From the NCBI GenBank assembly GCA_905221605.1, contig CAJNDS010002152.1, forward strand, positions 1 through 64,000: a stretch of 64,000 nt of DNA. The letters are read 5' to 3'. Below are positions 11,660 to 23,175 of this stretch, piece by piece. A program made the translations under genes and the position numbers. This stretch comes from Symbiodinium natans (lineage: Eukaryota; Sar; Dinophyceae; Suessiales; Symbiodiniaceae). The notes below the pieces were generated by a model. The model was not told where the DNA came from. It saw only the letters and a program-made list of their open reading frames with translations, and did no database searches. The stretch's first letter is position 1. Each line of letters opens with the position of its first letter.

Positions 11660-13162
11660 TCAGCCTTCGATCTCCGCAATCAGCTCCATGTTCTTGTCTC
11701 GCTCCTCAAGGGTGCGATCCACCAGCTCCAGCAAGGGTTTGTTCAAGGCAACTTCCGTATCAGACATTTCAATCTCACGCTGCGCTTGCTTCCACTCCAT
11801 CTGCCTGATGATTTCCTTTTGGTTTGCCAAGCTGCGTTCCTTGCGATCGACTATCTTCTTCTTCTCCACTGCATTAAACTCTTGTGTGTCACGGTCCATG
11901 ATTTGGGCCTGGATTGCGGTCAAGTACTTATCGTCGTCTTTGCGGCCGTCCTTTTCTTGCATCTGCTTCAACAGGTAGGCCTGGTTCTCAAGCTTCATCT
12001 GCTTCAGCCTCTGCTGCTTGATGGACTCGGCCTCAAAGTAGTGACGGTCAGCTTCGTCTTGCTGTGCGCGTGCACGGGCCTCATCTGTGTCACCTGACTC
12101 CTGCTTCATCGTGTTCACATTGTCCTGAAGCTTCTTCATAAGATCTGCCTGTCGAGCCATGCGATCATGAAGCTCCTTGGCCTTGGCTTCTTCTTGTTCA
12201 TCCAGAAGACGATTGTACTCCTTGATGGTTGCCGCTTCCTTATCCTTTGCCTCCTTGGCAGCCTCGTCCCGCTTCATCTGATCTTGCTTGTTTTGCTCGA
12301 AGACCTTGCGCATGGCTCGCTTGGTCTGCTCTTTCTTCTTCTCGAAACGTTTTTGGTCTGCCTCCATCTCGTTGACGATCTTTTCCACCAGCTGTGCCTC
12401 CTCGTCCTTCTTTCGCTGCTCTTCTTGGTCCTTGAGCAGTCTTTCGTACCGGAGCTGCTCGTCTCGGTCCTCTTTCTCCTTCTGGATTCGATTGTGCCTC
12501 TCTTCTTCCCTCTCCTTCTCCTGCTGCTTCCAGCGTGCAAGCTCGAGCACTGTGTTCTCATGATGCTTCTTCTCCTCCTCGAGGGCCTCGTCCCTTCTCT
12601 TGAGCTTGTCCTGCACCTGGGCATCGAGGTCTAGCTTCATCTTCCTTTGCAGGGCTTGCACGCCCAACTTCTGACGCAGCGCATCTTGCTCATGAAGGTA
12701 AGAAGCATACTCATCCAGCTTTGACCAGTCGTGCTTTCGCTTCGGTGCAATCAAGTGCTTCCCAACCAAGGAAGTGGCGCTTCGGCTTCGTTGGCTCAAA
12801 CCAGTCAAGCCTGTGTATTGGCTCACGCCGCTGATGGCCTTCGAGACCGTGGAAGCGTCATCAAGTGCCCGTCCTTGGGCCCGGCTTTGGATACGACGTT
12901 CCAAGCGATCCAGATTGCTGTTTGTGATGGGTGCCTTTCGTGCAAAGTTCTCCACTTCCTTCCGGATCATAGCTGAATTCACGGAAACTTCATCAGCTTC
13001 CTTGCACGCACCGTGCCCGAAACGATTCTTGAACTTTTCGGTCAACTGGTCCTTCAAATCTTCTCTCTTCTTCAAGTCCATGAGTTTCGCTCTGCGCGCC
13101 TCGGACAACTTGCTGTTCACTTCAAAGTCGGAGGCATCGATTCTCTCAGCTGGCATTGCCAT
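11660..13162 (-). CDS. Intronless 500-residue coiled-coil protein, possibly flagellar or cytoskeletal
   Basis: This is one continuous frame of 500 residues. The N-terminal 130 residues are mixed in composition and contain a Ser/Thr-rich patch. Residues about 135-480 are dominated by Glu, Lys, Arg, Gln and Asp with few prolines, and read as a long helical coiled coil (for example RWKQQEKEREEERHNRIQKE and EAAKEAKDKEAATIKEYNRL). The style resembles the trichohyalin-plectin-homology proteins of cilia (the MNS1/CFAP53/CFAP45 group), but I see no diagnostic motif, so a flagellar role is inference only. There are no transmembrane segments. The start at 13162 is the first in-frame Met (MAMPAERID). 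It is intronless, unlike the coiled-coil genes at 14-17 and 33-41 kb. Confidence 0.8.
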   Translation of the reverse strand: MAMPAERIDASDFEVNSKLSEARRAKLMDLKKREDLKDQLTEKFKNRFGHGACKEADEVSVNSAMIRKEVENFARKAPITNSNLDRLERRIQSRAQGRALDDASTVSKAISGVSQYTGLTGLSQRSRSATSLVGKHLIAPKRKHDWSKLDEYASYLHEQDALRQKLGVQALQRKMKLDLDAQVQDKLKRRDEALEEEKKHHENTVLELARWKQQEKEREEERHNRIQKEKEDRDEQLRYERLLKDQEEQRKKDEEAQLVEKIVNEMEADQKRFEKKKEQTKRAMRKVFEQNKQDQMKRDEAAKEAKDKEAATIKEYNRLLDEQEEAKAKELHDRMARQADLMKKLQDNVNTMKQESGDTDEARARAQQDEADRHYFEAESIKQQRLKQMKLENQAYLLKQMQEKDGRKDDDKYLTAIQAQIMDRDTQEFNAVEKKKIVDRKERSLANQKEIIRQMEWKQAQREIEMSDTEVALNKPLLELVDRTLEERDKNMELIAEIEG

Positions 13163-13164
13163 GG

Positions 13165-14320
13165 CTCTGCGCTGAGACTGGAGGCGAAACGCACCTCCTA
13201 AGCCTTAAGAGCAGAAGTGCTGCCAGCATTGCGCAACAAAGACGCTCTGCATGCTGTGAAGTGAAACCAACAGGCACATTGAAGTCAGGGTGGCAGTGGT
13301 CGCTGATCTTGTACGCTTTTCCGTGCTTTTCCGTGATGCCGAAACTCTGCGTCTGAGGTACAGTCCAGTACGACGCACGCAGAGTCGCACGCCCTCGGCA
13401 CATGTACACACAAGCCGAGCCGAAGAGTCTGGGGCCCAAGGCATGCTACCAGCTACAGCCTAGGTTGCTGCAACTCAGCAATTGTTCTGCTCGGACATGG
13501 CGTGCACTAGTCGCGATGCTTCTTGCATCACAGCAGCCGAAGGACAACAAAACACAAATGTGCAGGGTGGACGGCAGTCGCCGTGATCTTTGCCTGCATG
13601 GCAATGGGAGTTTGACGGCGCCGGATTTCGGCGCACAGTCTAGACTCACGCTCAAGGCTTGAAGTCAATAAGGGACTTCTCCTGAGCATGCGGCTTTGGG
13701 TTTCTTTTTGCCACCCGCCTAGCTGGCTAAGAGAGACGCACTGCAGGGCATGACACACGATACTGCTTCATCGAGAACTATGGAGGACCCATCTTCCCGT
13801 GCTGGCTTCTTTGTCCCAGCTCCGCCCTCCCTCAGAGGCTTCAGACTCCCGGCCACCCAAGTGTCACCCCCGAAACATACAAACCACTGAGAGCATGAAA
13901 GTATCTGCAGTATCTACCTGCGGGAAGGAAGGAGGAATCCTCATGCTGTACAGGACAGGAAAGACTCAGTTTAGGGTTTGGGGTAGCTCCAAAAAAGTCA
14001 AGAAGTGGTTCTTGGGATGCCTCATTGCGCAGAGCCCAACAAGGTTTCTGAAGCCTTTGCAGGAGCACACGAAGCCACCCAAGGGGGAGGTCTTGGCTAT
14101 AGCAAGCTGCATCCAATTCGCAATCATTACATCACCACCATCACAATCCCAAACTCTCTGGCACTCAGCCGTTACCTACTGCCCTAGTGGGGGTGTCTCG
14201 CTCTCTTTTAACCCCCATGTGGGCAATGTGACCGTTGCAGCCCTTCAAGACGAAGTTTCGTCTCGAGCGGCTAACTTTTCCAAACTAAGTAACTAGCCGA
14301 AACTTCCCCAAACTACCTCA
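13165..14320. other. Intergenic stretch between two coiled-coil genes
   Basis: No convincing coding frame. The part next to 13162 should hold the 5' leader and spliced-leader acceptor of the 500-residue gene. Confidence 0.4.
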
Positions 14321-14325
14321 GTATG

Positions 14326-16640
14326 GAAGAGCTCCTGAAGTTTCTTCAGCTCTTTCCGCATGTCCTCCTCGTTGGACTTGAACTCCTCTCACACCGCGGC
14401 CGCTGGATGTGCGGCCAGGATTTTACAGGTGCTGGATTGACGGTGAGTGCTTTCGGGCAAAGGAAAACGATGTTTTGGAGGGATGGGAGTTCAGGGCTGT
14501 CAAGTCCATTCAGCTTTCAAAACGCTTTGACAAGACCTTCAGAGACCTTCTCTGAAGGCCCTCAACATCTGTAAGCCCCACTCTCCCTCTCTCTGCGTGC
14601 AGCTCGCATGTCTGAGGCACCTCAGTCTTTGGCAGTGCGGCGCTGATTTCTTCCTTGATCTCCTTGGGCCACAGTAAAAAGACAATGCGAACTGACATGC
14701 TTTCAACCTGCTTGTTCTACTTTCACGCACAGCGACTTTCCTCGGCTTTCTTGTCAAATGCAAAAACCGTGCGGTGCCCGGGAAGCCCCTGTGATGCACT
14801 CTCTCCTGACAATTTGCCTTCTCTCCGACTGCACCAACGCCACAGCTCCGAACGTAGTTTTGGGATGTTGGTTCTTTCCACACTTTGCACACGTCCATGG
14901 CGACTTAAACGTTTAAGACTTCGGCAGCACCGTATAATACCGTATAGTAGTGGATGCGCCCAAGGCGCCGCCACCTGCTTTGGGTGCTGGGCACGTCGCC
15001 TGGCCAGCTGCGCCTCCACGTCCCGGAGCCGGGCTTGAAGCTCCTCGGCTTGAACCCCTTGCTCTTGCATACATGCATACATGCCTTTTACTGAATTTTC
15101 TGTGCATTTTTATATATGGTCATATGGCATATGTATGCATGCTCTCTTTCTACGTGTGATATATATATATATATATATAGATGTGTGTGTGTGCGCTATA
15201 TATGTGTGTGTATATATATATATATTTATATATATTTATATTTATACGTAAATGTCCACAAAGGTCGTGCTGTACCAGCATAGCTTGCCACACGGACTCG
15301 TGTCAGTCTCTTCTCAGAGCTCATGCCCAATGCCAGGTCTCTGTCAGTTCGGTCTCCATGTCCTCAAGAGTGTGTCTTTTCTCGGCGACGACCTCAGCTA
15401 TGCACGATGACGCTTTTCCCAGGCAGGTTTTCACGCTCTCAAGCGAGGCAAGGGACCATTTCATTCTGGCGCGCTGTCTTCTCAAGGGCTTCCTCAATGG
15501 GAAACTCTAAGACTTCAGCGCTGACTAATCACATCGGACTCTTCTGCTCAACATTTAGACTTTGGGTTTGGGCTCGTTTGCGCACATTTTCATCAAGGTC
15601 TTCGAACCATGATTACGTCCATGTTACCAGTGCATGATCCGCTAACCGTCATTTTCCAGCGGGTCTACGCCCATGTCCGAAGAGAAGCTGCTCTTGCAAC
15701 GTTGCACGGTCCAAAACCACGATGGGACGTACTTCCCACACCTTCCCACGCTCCACATGCCCGTTCCATCGTGAAATGCATGCTTTTTTCCACACTCAGG
15801 CAACAGGAACAAAAAGCTGCTGCCCAAGACCTTGAGTCGCCTAAAGATTGCTCTAGAGTGTGCATTCACAACATGTCACCCTGCTCACCGTGTCCTTGAG
15901 TTTCTCCAGGTACGCCTGCCGCTCTTGCAAAGTCTTCTCCACCGTTTCGACTTTCTGCTCAGTTTGCCGGGCAGACTTCATAATCCTTGGAAGGCACGAT
16001 TGCAGGATTCAAGCACATGTGTTTCATGTGATGCGTGAGGCCCGTCTTTGCGCGACAAGGGGCCCAAGACGCAGTTGTCGGAGCTCTTCTGCAGCAATGT
16101 TCTCGGCGCTCATTCTCACAAATATCTCTGCTGAGTCCTGGATGTGAGAGCTCGCGCTGCCCATGCTGCTGAGTGCACATGCTTTGCCGAATGGCTGCTA
16201 CGAGTATACATGTTCTTGTCTTTTGGAAAGGTGTCCAGGCAGGCTTGCCTTTCAGAGAACATGAGAGAACGCCTGAGCTTCTACTTCGGATCTCTAAAAA
16301 TTGCGCTTCCGCAACTCGCTCACAGCAAGGCCCGCAGCCCAAGTAACCCAAATGCAGCGTCCTTGGCGGCCTGATGCTTGTGCTTTCGAAGCTTCGCCTC
16401 CTGGCTCTGTAGGTGTCGTATCTCTTTTCGCATCTCGCGCGGCTCCTGCGCACTGCCAGACACGAAGAGCTCGCCTGTGGTAGGAGGCTATGGCGGCTAG
16501 GCGTACCCCTCTTTGCAAGAATCTCCTTATCCTGCACCCTGAAGCGATTCTTGGCGCAAACGTTGCTCACACGCGCCATGTTGCGATGGGATAGCCTTCG
16601 CATGAGATCAGGGAATTTTACGATGTCGCCAGTTGACTAT
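14326..16640 (-). CDS. Coiled-coil protein gene in many short exons
   Basis: At least eight minus-strand segments read as helical coiled coil, each in its own frame and separated by non-coding DNA. From 5' to 3' they include 16525-16640 (LMRRLSHRNMARVSN), 16320-16440 (REMRKEIRHLQSQEAKLRKH), 16050-16115 (SAENIAAEELRQLRLGPL), 15885-15960 (EQKVETVEKTLQERQAYLEK), 15560-15610 (FEDLDENVRKRAQT), 15325-15500 (VAEKRHTLEDMETELTET), 15000-15075 (EELQARLRDVEAQLARR) and 14326-14390 (EFKSNEEDMRKELKKLQELF). The pattern fits a structural or scaffold protein split by about 150-400 bp introns. A further candidate exon lies at 16830-16990. The family is not recognised, and the first and last exons are unknown. 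Confidence 0.5.
15158..15247. repeat. TA/TG microsatellite
   Basis: Alternating TA and TG dinucleotides with TTTATA units, inside a probable intron of the coiled-coil gene. Confidence 0.9.
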
Positions 16641-17394
16641 TGCTGCACATTTCGCCAGAGCTCCAGGCACATGCCTAACCACTGCGAAGGGAGGCACCTG
16701 TTGCTGTCCATCTGGATGTGCTGGATGTAGTGCAAGGCCTGATCTCTTGCTGTGCATCTCAAGACAGCATGCTGACTGTGGAGGATCGAACCGTTCAGCC
16801 AACGTTGGTGTTGTTAGTTAGTTGCTGTTAGTTGTTCTTCTTCTGTCCCGAGGCTTCCTCTGCTGAATCAGCAGCCCATAGTCTCTATGTACACCCCAAT
16901 GCCAACTGCCCATGGCCTCAAAGAGCGTGATGTCAAGAGAGTCGTCTAAGAAGTTGTCTGACCTAGGCCAGGGCATCCCGGCTTCGGGAGTTGCAGAGCT
17001 CCGCTTGCAGTAGAACCAGTCGAGGCTACATGAACCCAGGCCAAGTTGCAGCCTCAATGACATCAAATGGCGATTTTCCCTCAGGGAACAAAGACAAAGT
17101 ACAGGATAGATCAGACCAGGAATTTAACATCTACGCTGTGATGCCAGCAAGCAAGCGCGGAGCGCGAACTGAGTGAACGAATGCAGATGAGTGTGGAATC
17201 AAGCGCGGCGTGGTCGTGGTGAGCTTCCGGAAGCCCACCCCGAAAAAAAAAGCCCGAGTTGACGAAAACAGCAGCACATTCCACCTTGCCTCAGCCGTAT
17301 CAGAAGAAAGGTGGCCCCAGGTCGTCCAATTCGGCAGCTCCCCAGCTCCAGCGTTCGCAGTACGGGGCCGTCTGGCGGGCCTCGGCTCAAATGC

Positions 17395-17550
17395 TGTTTA
17401 TAGGGTTTATAGGGTTTTTGTTAGGGGTTTATAGGGTTTATAAGTTTATTATATTGGGGGTTTACAGGGTTTATAAGTTTATATTAGGGGTTTATAGGTG
17501 TATATTGGGGGTGTATGGGGTTTATGTTGGGGGTTTTAGGGTTGTAGGGC
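17395..17550. repeat. Degenerate TTTATAGGG / TTTAGGGG tract
   Basis: About 150 bp of irregular units such as tttatagggtttatagggttt and gggggtttacagggtttataag. It looks like a telomere-type repeat expanded with an extra TA and then degraded. The plus frame gives a meaningless GVYRVYKFI repeat. Confidence 0.85.
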
Positions 17551-18022
17551 ATGCTGCATCTGCGATGATTTTGGCACCCCCATAGCTGGCCGAACCTGCA
17601 TCTGCGTTTCGGTTTTTTCATTTTTGCCACCCGGCTAGCTGAACTGAATGAACGTCCACGTTGCAGGGGTCAGGGTGTTGACTACAAGACTTTAGGGTTT
17701 AGGGTTACACTTCAGGTTTTCTAGCAAGCTTCATGTGTAGCCTTCCCTGGTTGTCTCTCTCCTACAAAGGTATCTGAGCATTACCCGGAGGAAACACTCC
17801 GAGTCGTTAAAGTTGCTAACTCCGTACGCTGTTCACACCAAGACCAAACGATCCATGTGTCACGCCTACTAAAAGGCGCCATGCCCTGCTTGACTCTCGA
17901 CCTTTACACTCTGGTACCAAGCATCAGCTCTCCGCGTCCAGCACATCCCCGAGCTGACAAACTCCTCCACATCCCAAGTGACGGCCATTTCTCGGACGTT
18001 TGCTAAAGTAACGAGCATGTTC

Positions 18023-20660
18023 CTAGCTTAATGTCTTTGAGGTGTAGCATGTTAAACATGACGGTCCTGCGTTGCCAAGTGGGTTTCTGTTCAACTTGAG
18101 GGTTTGAAGCATTGTGCCGGCAATGATCTTGCCCAGGCTCGCCAGCGCCTGCAAACCAACAATACACGTGCAAGAAACCAGGTCCCATGTACATCAGGGA
18201 GGCGCAGTTTACGGCCTCAGCCTCGGAGATTCCATTCTCAGAAAGGTCCAACTCACGCAGGCGTGTCATCTGGGAGTTCAACAAACCATCCTGTGAGACA
18301 CCACTCGCAGGTAACAACGAAGATTTGTGGACCCCTAATGCCCCCTCATCCATGCATGCTGAATGATGCTGAGTCGCTGCCAAAGCCATGACGCCCTCTG
18401 TCTCCATGGCAGTGTTGGCAACATTCAAGGACAACAGCCTCAAACAATTTAAACGCTGGGATAACATTGCTCTATGTTGCGACTTTGACCGGCCTTGACG
18501 AACTCTTAGAGCAGCTAGAGCTGAAACAACTACGTCACGTGCATATGTACATACGTCTAGATACACACATGCTGCTCGGCGAGAGGCGTTCCGCACGAGG
18601 ATATGCTGCGAGCGATCCGCCGCATCGGTCGTGGCTCCAGGAGGTTGCGTGCGATGGAGAGAGACGTTAAACGATCAGCTTTCCTGCGTTCGAGCAATGC
18701 CCACGGCTGTTTCATCGAGCCATCTCCTGTTGGCCGCTTCTTCAGCCAAGCCACTGCAACAAGTCACAAAGCTTTCCCAGGATAAGTTCTCCTCGGCATC
18801 CAGTTTCGGAGATGTCCTGCGCCACTTTTAACTTCAGCATGGACACGCATGGCCTGCTGCAGTGGCACTTGGAAATTAAACAGAAATTAAACACCCCACA
18901 TGCCAAGCTGTAAGCTGCAAGCTGGAAGCAAGGAAAGTTGGGCGACCCAATGCACCCTTCAAGCGCACAGAGCAACGTGTTGACACGGCAGAAGCAAGGT
19001 CTCCAGGGTCTGCAGCTTCAAGCAGCTTGGTAGCAAGGCAGAGATGCCCTCAGATGTCAGCGCGTTGGAGGACCTGAAAACGAAGCGCTGCAGGTGCTAC
19101 CACCCCAGGGCCTTGAATTCTCCATGAGCAGCACCCCATACTTTTCTCACAGGTTGTGATCTCGCCCAAGAACAGCTAAATGCAAGCTGCTCAGGCTGAG
19201 ATGTGTCGCAAGATAAGCACAGCTCGTGATGCGGATTGTGGCTGGGGAACTTGGAGCATCTGGTTCTATCTGATTCGGCTGGGGCCGTGGCACGTCCAAA
19301 CTTGTAAGGACCGAATCCGCCTCTAGGAAAGCCTCGGAAATAAAAATCGTGGTGCGGCAAAGCCTACTGAAGAGTCTTGAACACATAAGCCTGAGTTTCC
19401 CAAAGCTATCCAAAAGCATCCCGACCCTGACAGCACCCCAAAACGCTACAACTTCCTGCAAGGAATAAGGAGTGGTGCCACATGGTTCTGCCACGGAGCT
19501 GAGAGGGCCTGGCCTGCCTCTACGCGAAGAGCGACGCGCCCCAAGCCCAAGGACGCTATGCGCCGATGAGAGTTTCGGCTCAGTGCCGAAAGCAAGGACT
19601 CGAGACCTACGACTCACAGCCAAACTGCGCTGCACTTAAAAAGGCAATGCTGTGCCGACGGCAACGGGCACTTCTTTGATTCAACCGCCTCAATTTGCAG
19701 GACACTTTGAGGGTACAAGTTGTGGCAAAAGCCAGGATATTTGTAGGGTGCTCGCCGTGCTCGGGGACTTGCAAGGTTTGGCATTCAGAGTGGAGCCTTC
19801 TGATGTGATGTGGTTCGGCCGCTGGCGAACCGCCTTGATCACGGCGCTATAGCCGGGATTTGGCTCACCAAGTGCCAGATGCTCCAGCCTCGAGGGATTG
19901 CGTGTCGCTGGTGTACAGGGGAAGCCATGCAGTAAGCGTGCAGTTGGGTAAAGCATAAGTCCGAGTCGTCATGTTTGTCTGCAGCTCTGCATTGGCAATC
20001 TCCTTGACCCCAGCTGGGCCTGGCAAGTCGGGGCTTGAGCCGGAACAACTCAATGAGTTCCCACAATAAGGGCCCCCTAATACACCTCCAAAAAAACAGA
20101 ATGTATCCTTTGCTGTAGGAACCCACTAATAAATACGGGAACGAAAGACCCCAACAAGGCTTCTCAGCAAAGCAACTTGCATCCAGTTCAGTTCGTGGCT
20201 TCTCTGCACTAGCCGCTAGATGCCGCTAGCCTCAAGATGATAAGCTCTTCTTAAGGCACGGCGCCCAAGATATTCCCTGCCAGGAAGATGCTCTTGAGCT
20301 GCGGAAGGCCATGAATCAGACTCGCAATGGCCGCTGCAGAGTTGTCCCCCAACTGGTTGTCGCCTTGTGATCTCACACGCGAAAGGTTTTCCTTCTTCGA
20401 GCTTGATCTTGCATGGCGGGCTCTGCATGAGCCGGGCTCATGCAAAATGATTTTGGCTGAGTTGCTCAGGTCCAGCCTGGTCAGGTTCTTCCCTCGAAGC
20501 TGCCTGTACAAAGCAAAGTTCTGTCCGAAGGGGCTCAGTACAAGGCACCAAGAGACATCAGATGCCATTTCAGTATAAATTTCAGACATGCAGCATGGCC
20601 AGGCAGGAAGCCCCGGCAGCACCCATGCGCAAGCTGCGGAAGGAGAGGCGGTCCTGCTAC
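18023..20660 (-). CDS. Leucine-rich-repeat protein, multi-exon
   Basis: Several minus-strand exons carry leucine-rich repeats of the ribonuclease-inhibitor type. From 5' to 3' they are: about 20440-20530 (LTRLDLSNSAKIIL), 20254-20360 (SLIHGLPQLKSIFLAGN), 19860-19900 (RLEHLALGEPNPG), 19150-19220 (LSLSSLHLAVLG), 19000-19090 (ALTSEGISALLPSCLKLQTL), 18380-18475 (LRLLSLNVANTAMETEGVMA), 18200-18290 (MTRLRELDLSENGISEAEA) and 18060-18150 (LQTLKLNRNPLGNAG). The last continues to a stop codon near 18023-18025. Such proteins usually act as binding scaffolds; the partner is unknown here. About one repeat per exon is typical of this class. Exon limits are approximate, and a few may belong to a second gene. 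No catalytic or membrane domain was seen. Confidence 0.65.
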
Positions 20661-20664
20661 GCAT

Positions 20665-21580
20665 CCAATGACCCCTGCCGACCCCTGCATGCGCAAATGC
20701 AGGAAGTCTCCTCCGATGTCCAGTGCTTCTCGGACCTCATTCTTCTGGCTTGTCTGGCATGCATGTGTCCAGGTCCACGCTCGTACATACTCTTAAGCCG
20801 TATGTATACACATATATAAATATATACATATACATATGCACACATAATTAATTCATACATAGGGAAAGATGTCGATGGCATGCGCTGAAGCCACCTGAGG
20901 GTCTGACGGTCGCACCCTCAGTATCTGACTGTGGCTTGCCGACGATGGACGTCGTGCAGTTCCTGGTCAAGCTACCCATCAAGTGGGCTGCGGATGGCAG
21001 CAGCGGCTAATAGCGGCTACATGGTGGGTCCTTAAAGATAAGAGCAATGGGATTCATAACTTAATTCTTTTCGGTCATTGAGCCGCAAATTGAAAATGCA
21101 AGAGTCATAGCATTTGCTTATACTTTCATAGGTTGTGTCACCAACGCTTTCGCGAGGCGCGGATGTGGACTCAGAGCATGACACCTTCTTTTTCTAAGGC
21201 AACCCTCAGTCCTCAGCCCCAGGATAGTACAAACAAGCTTGAGTACGTAATCGAATGTGTGTTGAACATGCCGGGGGTGAAGATTGAAGATTATCTGAAC
21301 AAGTCTTGGGCAAATCTTCTGTCTTCACTCCCAGGATTGAATGCTTGAATGTGCAGTCAGACTGGATCCCAGACCTGGTCACCACAGCACCCATGCGGGA
21401 ATTCACTACGTACCTGCAAAGCACTTGAAGGGCCGCCGGGACTATTGAAACGCTCAGAAACCAAAACAAGCGTGTCGTGGGAAGTGACTCTCAAAAGGGG
21501 AACCCTAGAAGCCATGTTGAAGGTGCAAAAACAACTGCTGGTGGAAATCTTCTCAGTGTACATACCTGGACTGATTTAGT
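20665..21580. other. Probable 5' region of the LRR gene and intergenic DNA
   Basis: A minus frame at about 20640-20740 (EALDIGGDFLHLRMQGS) could be one more LRR-like exon. A TA/CA microsatellite lies at about 20797-20850. From 20.9 to 21.6 kb no convincing gene is seen. Confidence 0.3.
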
Positions 21581-21581
21581 G

Positions 21582-21842
21582 GCCACACTCTAAGAAGTCC
21601 TCATCTGGGCTTGGTCCGAAATTCAACCCAATAAAAACAACTATATTTCGAAGCCACACCCCAAGACATCCTCGTCTAAGCCTCGTTCATAACTTTGTCA
21701 AAGTCGAATCTATCTTTCGGGCCACATCCCTACGAAATCCTCCTGTGGCCCATGTGCGTACTGAAAGTGGATCCGAAAAAGCCACACCGTAAGAAATCCT
21801 CATCTGGGCTTCTTTCGTAGATCTTCTTTTAGATATGCCTAG
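21582..21842. repeat. Degenerate tandem repeat, unit about 60-70 bp
   Basis: Four units start with GCCACA(C/T)C at 21582, 21653, 21721 and 21781. Each goes on to a form of aagaaatcctcatctgggctt followed by ttcgta-like sequence. Related single lines (ggccacgccccatag, ggccacaccctaaatag) appear near 22761 and 22815. Units differ at many positions, so the array is old. Confidence 0.75.
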
Positions 21843-21897
21843 ATGGTTGTATCCGCCGAGGCCTCGGGCCGGAGGTGTATAGATTGTCAGAACAGGC

Positions 21898-21994
21898 ACC
21901 CCCCCCCCACCCCCCCCCACCACCCCCCCCGACCCACCCACCCATCCCCCCCCCCAACCCCCCCCCCCCCCCAACCCACCCCCCCCCCCAACCC

Positions 21995-22025
<31 letters not shown>

Positions 22026-22026
22026 T
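21898..22026. repeat. Poly-C tract with A interruptions
   Basis: About 130 bp of C runs broken by single A or AA, ending in a long uninterrupted run of C. It resembles the tract at 1776-1873 and is likely to cause sequencing or assembly length errors. Confidence 0.92.
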
Positions 22027-22504
22027 TTGGGTTGTCTTCGAAACTCATGCAGGATTTCCAGCATCAACAGTACTTACCAAGGTGCGTTCTCTGGCAAGAA
22101 GAGCAGTTGGTCTCGCTCGCCCGCTTTTTTTCTGCGTCCGAGACGCTGGCACGGGGACGTTGTGCCTTCGCGCTCTAGCGCACGAGGTAGAGCGATGTCA
22201 CAGGTCCTCATCGTCGACTTCCACTCCTCCCACCTGGCGCTGGCGCCGCGCTGCGTATGCAGCTGCGTTGTCGATGATGAATCTGCACCAGGATTCACGG
22301 CAGTGCGGGATGGGCTCCAGCTGCGTGCGCATCGAATTGAATGACGCGCGATTTTCTTCTACGGCCCCTCTCCTCGCCCCCTCTCCTTTTCCCAAGCCAC
22401 TACAGAATATTGGTGAGCCCTACCCCCCTTCCCCCCCCACCCCCCCAACCTCCCCTGAGGGGCCTGGCTCAACCCTACGATCAATCCAAGCCGAACCGTC
22501 TCTT

Positions 22505-22645
22505 CAACCCTAAACCCCAAAAAACCCTAAACCCCAAAGCGTGAACCTTGAGCCCTAAGCCCTCAATCCTAAACTAACCCTCAACCCTAAACCCCAAACC
22601 ATAAACCATAAACCCGGAACCCTAAACCCTAAACCCAACCCTTAT
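22505..22645. repeat. Degenerate CCCTAAA telomere-type tract
   Basis: Units such as ccctaaacccc, ccctaagccctc, aaccctcaaccctaaac and accataaaccataaaccc run for about 140 bp. It is the most diverged of the longer tracts in this window. Confidence 0.85.
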
Positions 22646-22860
22646 TGCTTGGGGTCCAGCGACTTGGGCGCTGCGGAATCACCATGCTCACGCGGATGCG
22701 CTGGGCCGGGCCGAGGCGGGTCGCGTAGCGTTAAAATTAAAGGAAATTTTGTTTAAAAAGGCCACGCCCCATAGCGTCATTCATCATTCACCTGAGTGGA
22801 ATCTCAAAGTACAAGGCCACACCCTAAATAGCAAATGGTTTCTATCTAACTTGTGTATGA

Positions 22861-23175
22861 CTAGATGTATTCTGAGATATGATTGAGATACTTAAAAAAC
22901 TGTGCCAAGAAAGCTTGATTTGCCAGAACAGCTGATAAAAGCACAAGTTCTTGGATAAAAATGCAGTTCAAATAGCATTTGCGTATGTCGATATTTTTCT
23001 GGGTGAGAAAGTGTAGAACGTGAAAGCACACGTGCGATCTTTTCTGAATGTACGGTTTGCACATAGAATCAAACTTCCCGAAAAGGACTTTGCCGTACAT
23101 GCTCAGCATGTCTTCTTTGTCAGTCTTCACGAGGGTTTCAAAGGAAAGGTATGCGTAAACCTTATACATGATAGC
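22861..23175 (-). CDS. AT-rich orphan reading frame
   Basis: A minus-strand frame of about 100 residues from the Met near 23170 to a stop at 22861 reads like a protein: MYKVYAYLSFETLVKTDKED, then a Phe/Leu-rich C-terminal half. Its codons are far more AT-rich than the neighbouring genes. The open frame extends upstream to 23388, but that part becomes GC-rich and low in quality. I know no family. It could be an exon, an organelle-derived insert or chance. Confidence 0.25.
   Translation of the reverse strand, partial: AIMYKVYAYLSFETLVKTDKEDMLSMYGKVLFGKFDSMCKPYIQKRSHVCFHVLHFLTQKNIDIRKCYLNCIFIQELVLLSAVLANQAFLAQFFKYLNHISEYI

Noticed and set aside
21687-22513. Pro-rich and Gly-rich frames across 21.9-22.5 kb
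   Set aside because: They come from the poly-C tract, are open in several frames and have no other protein content.
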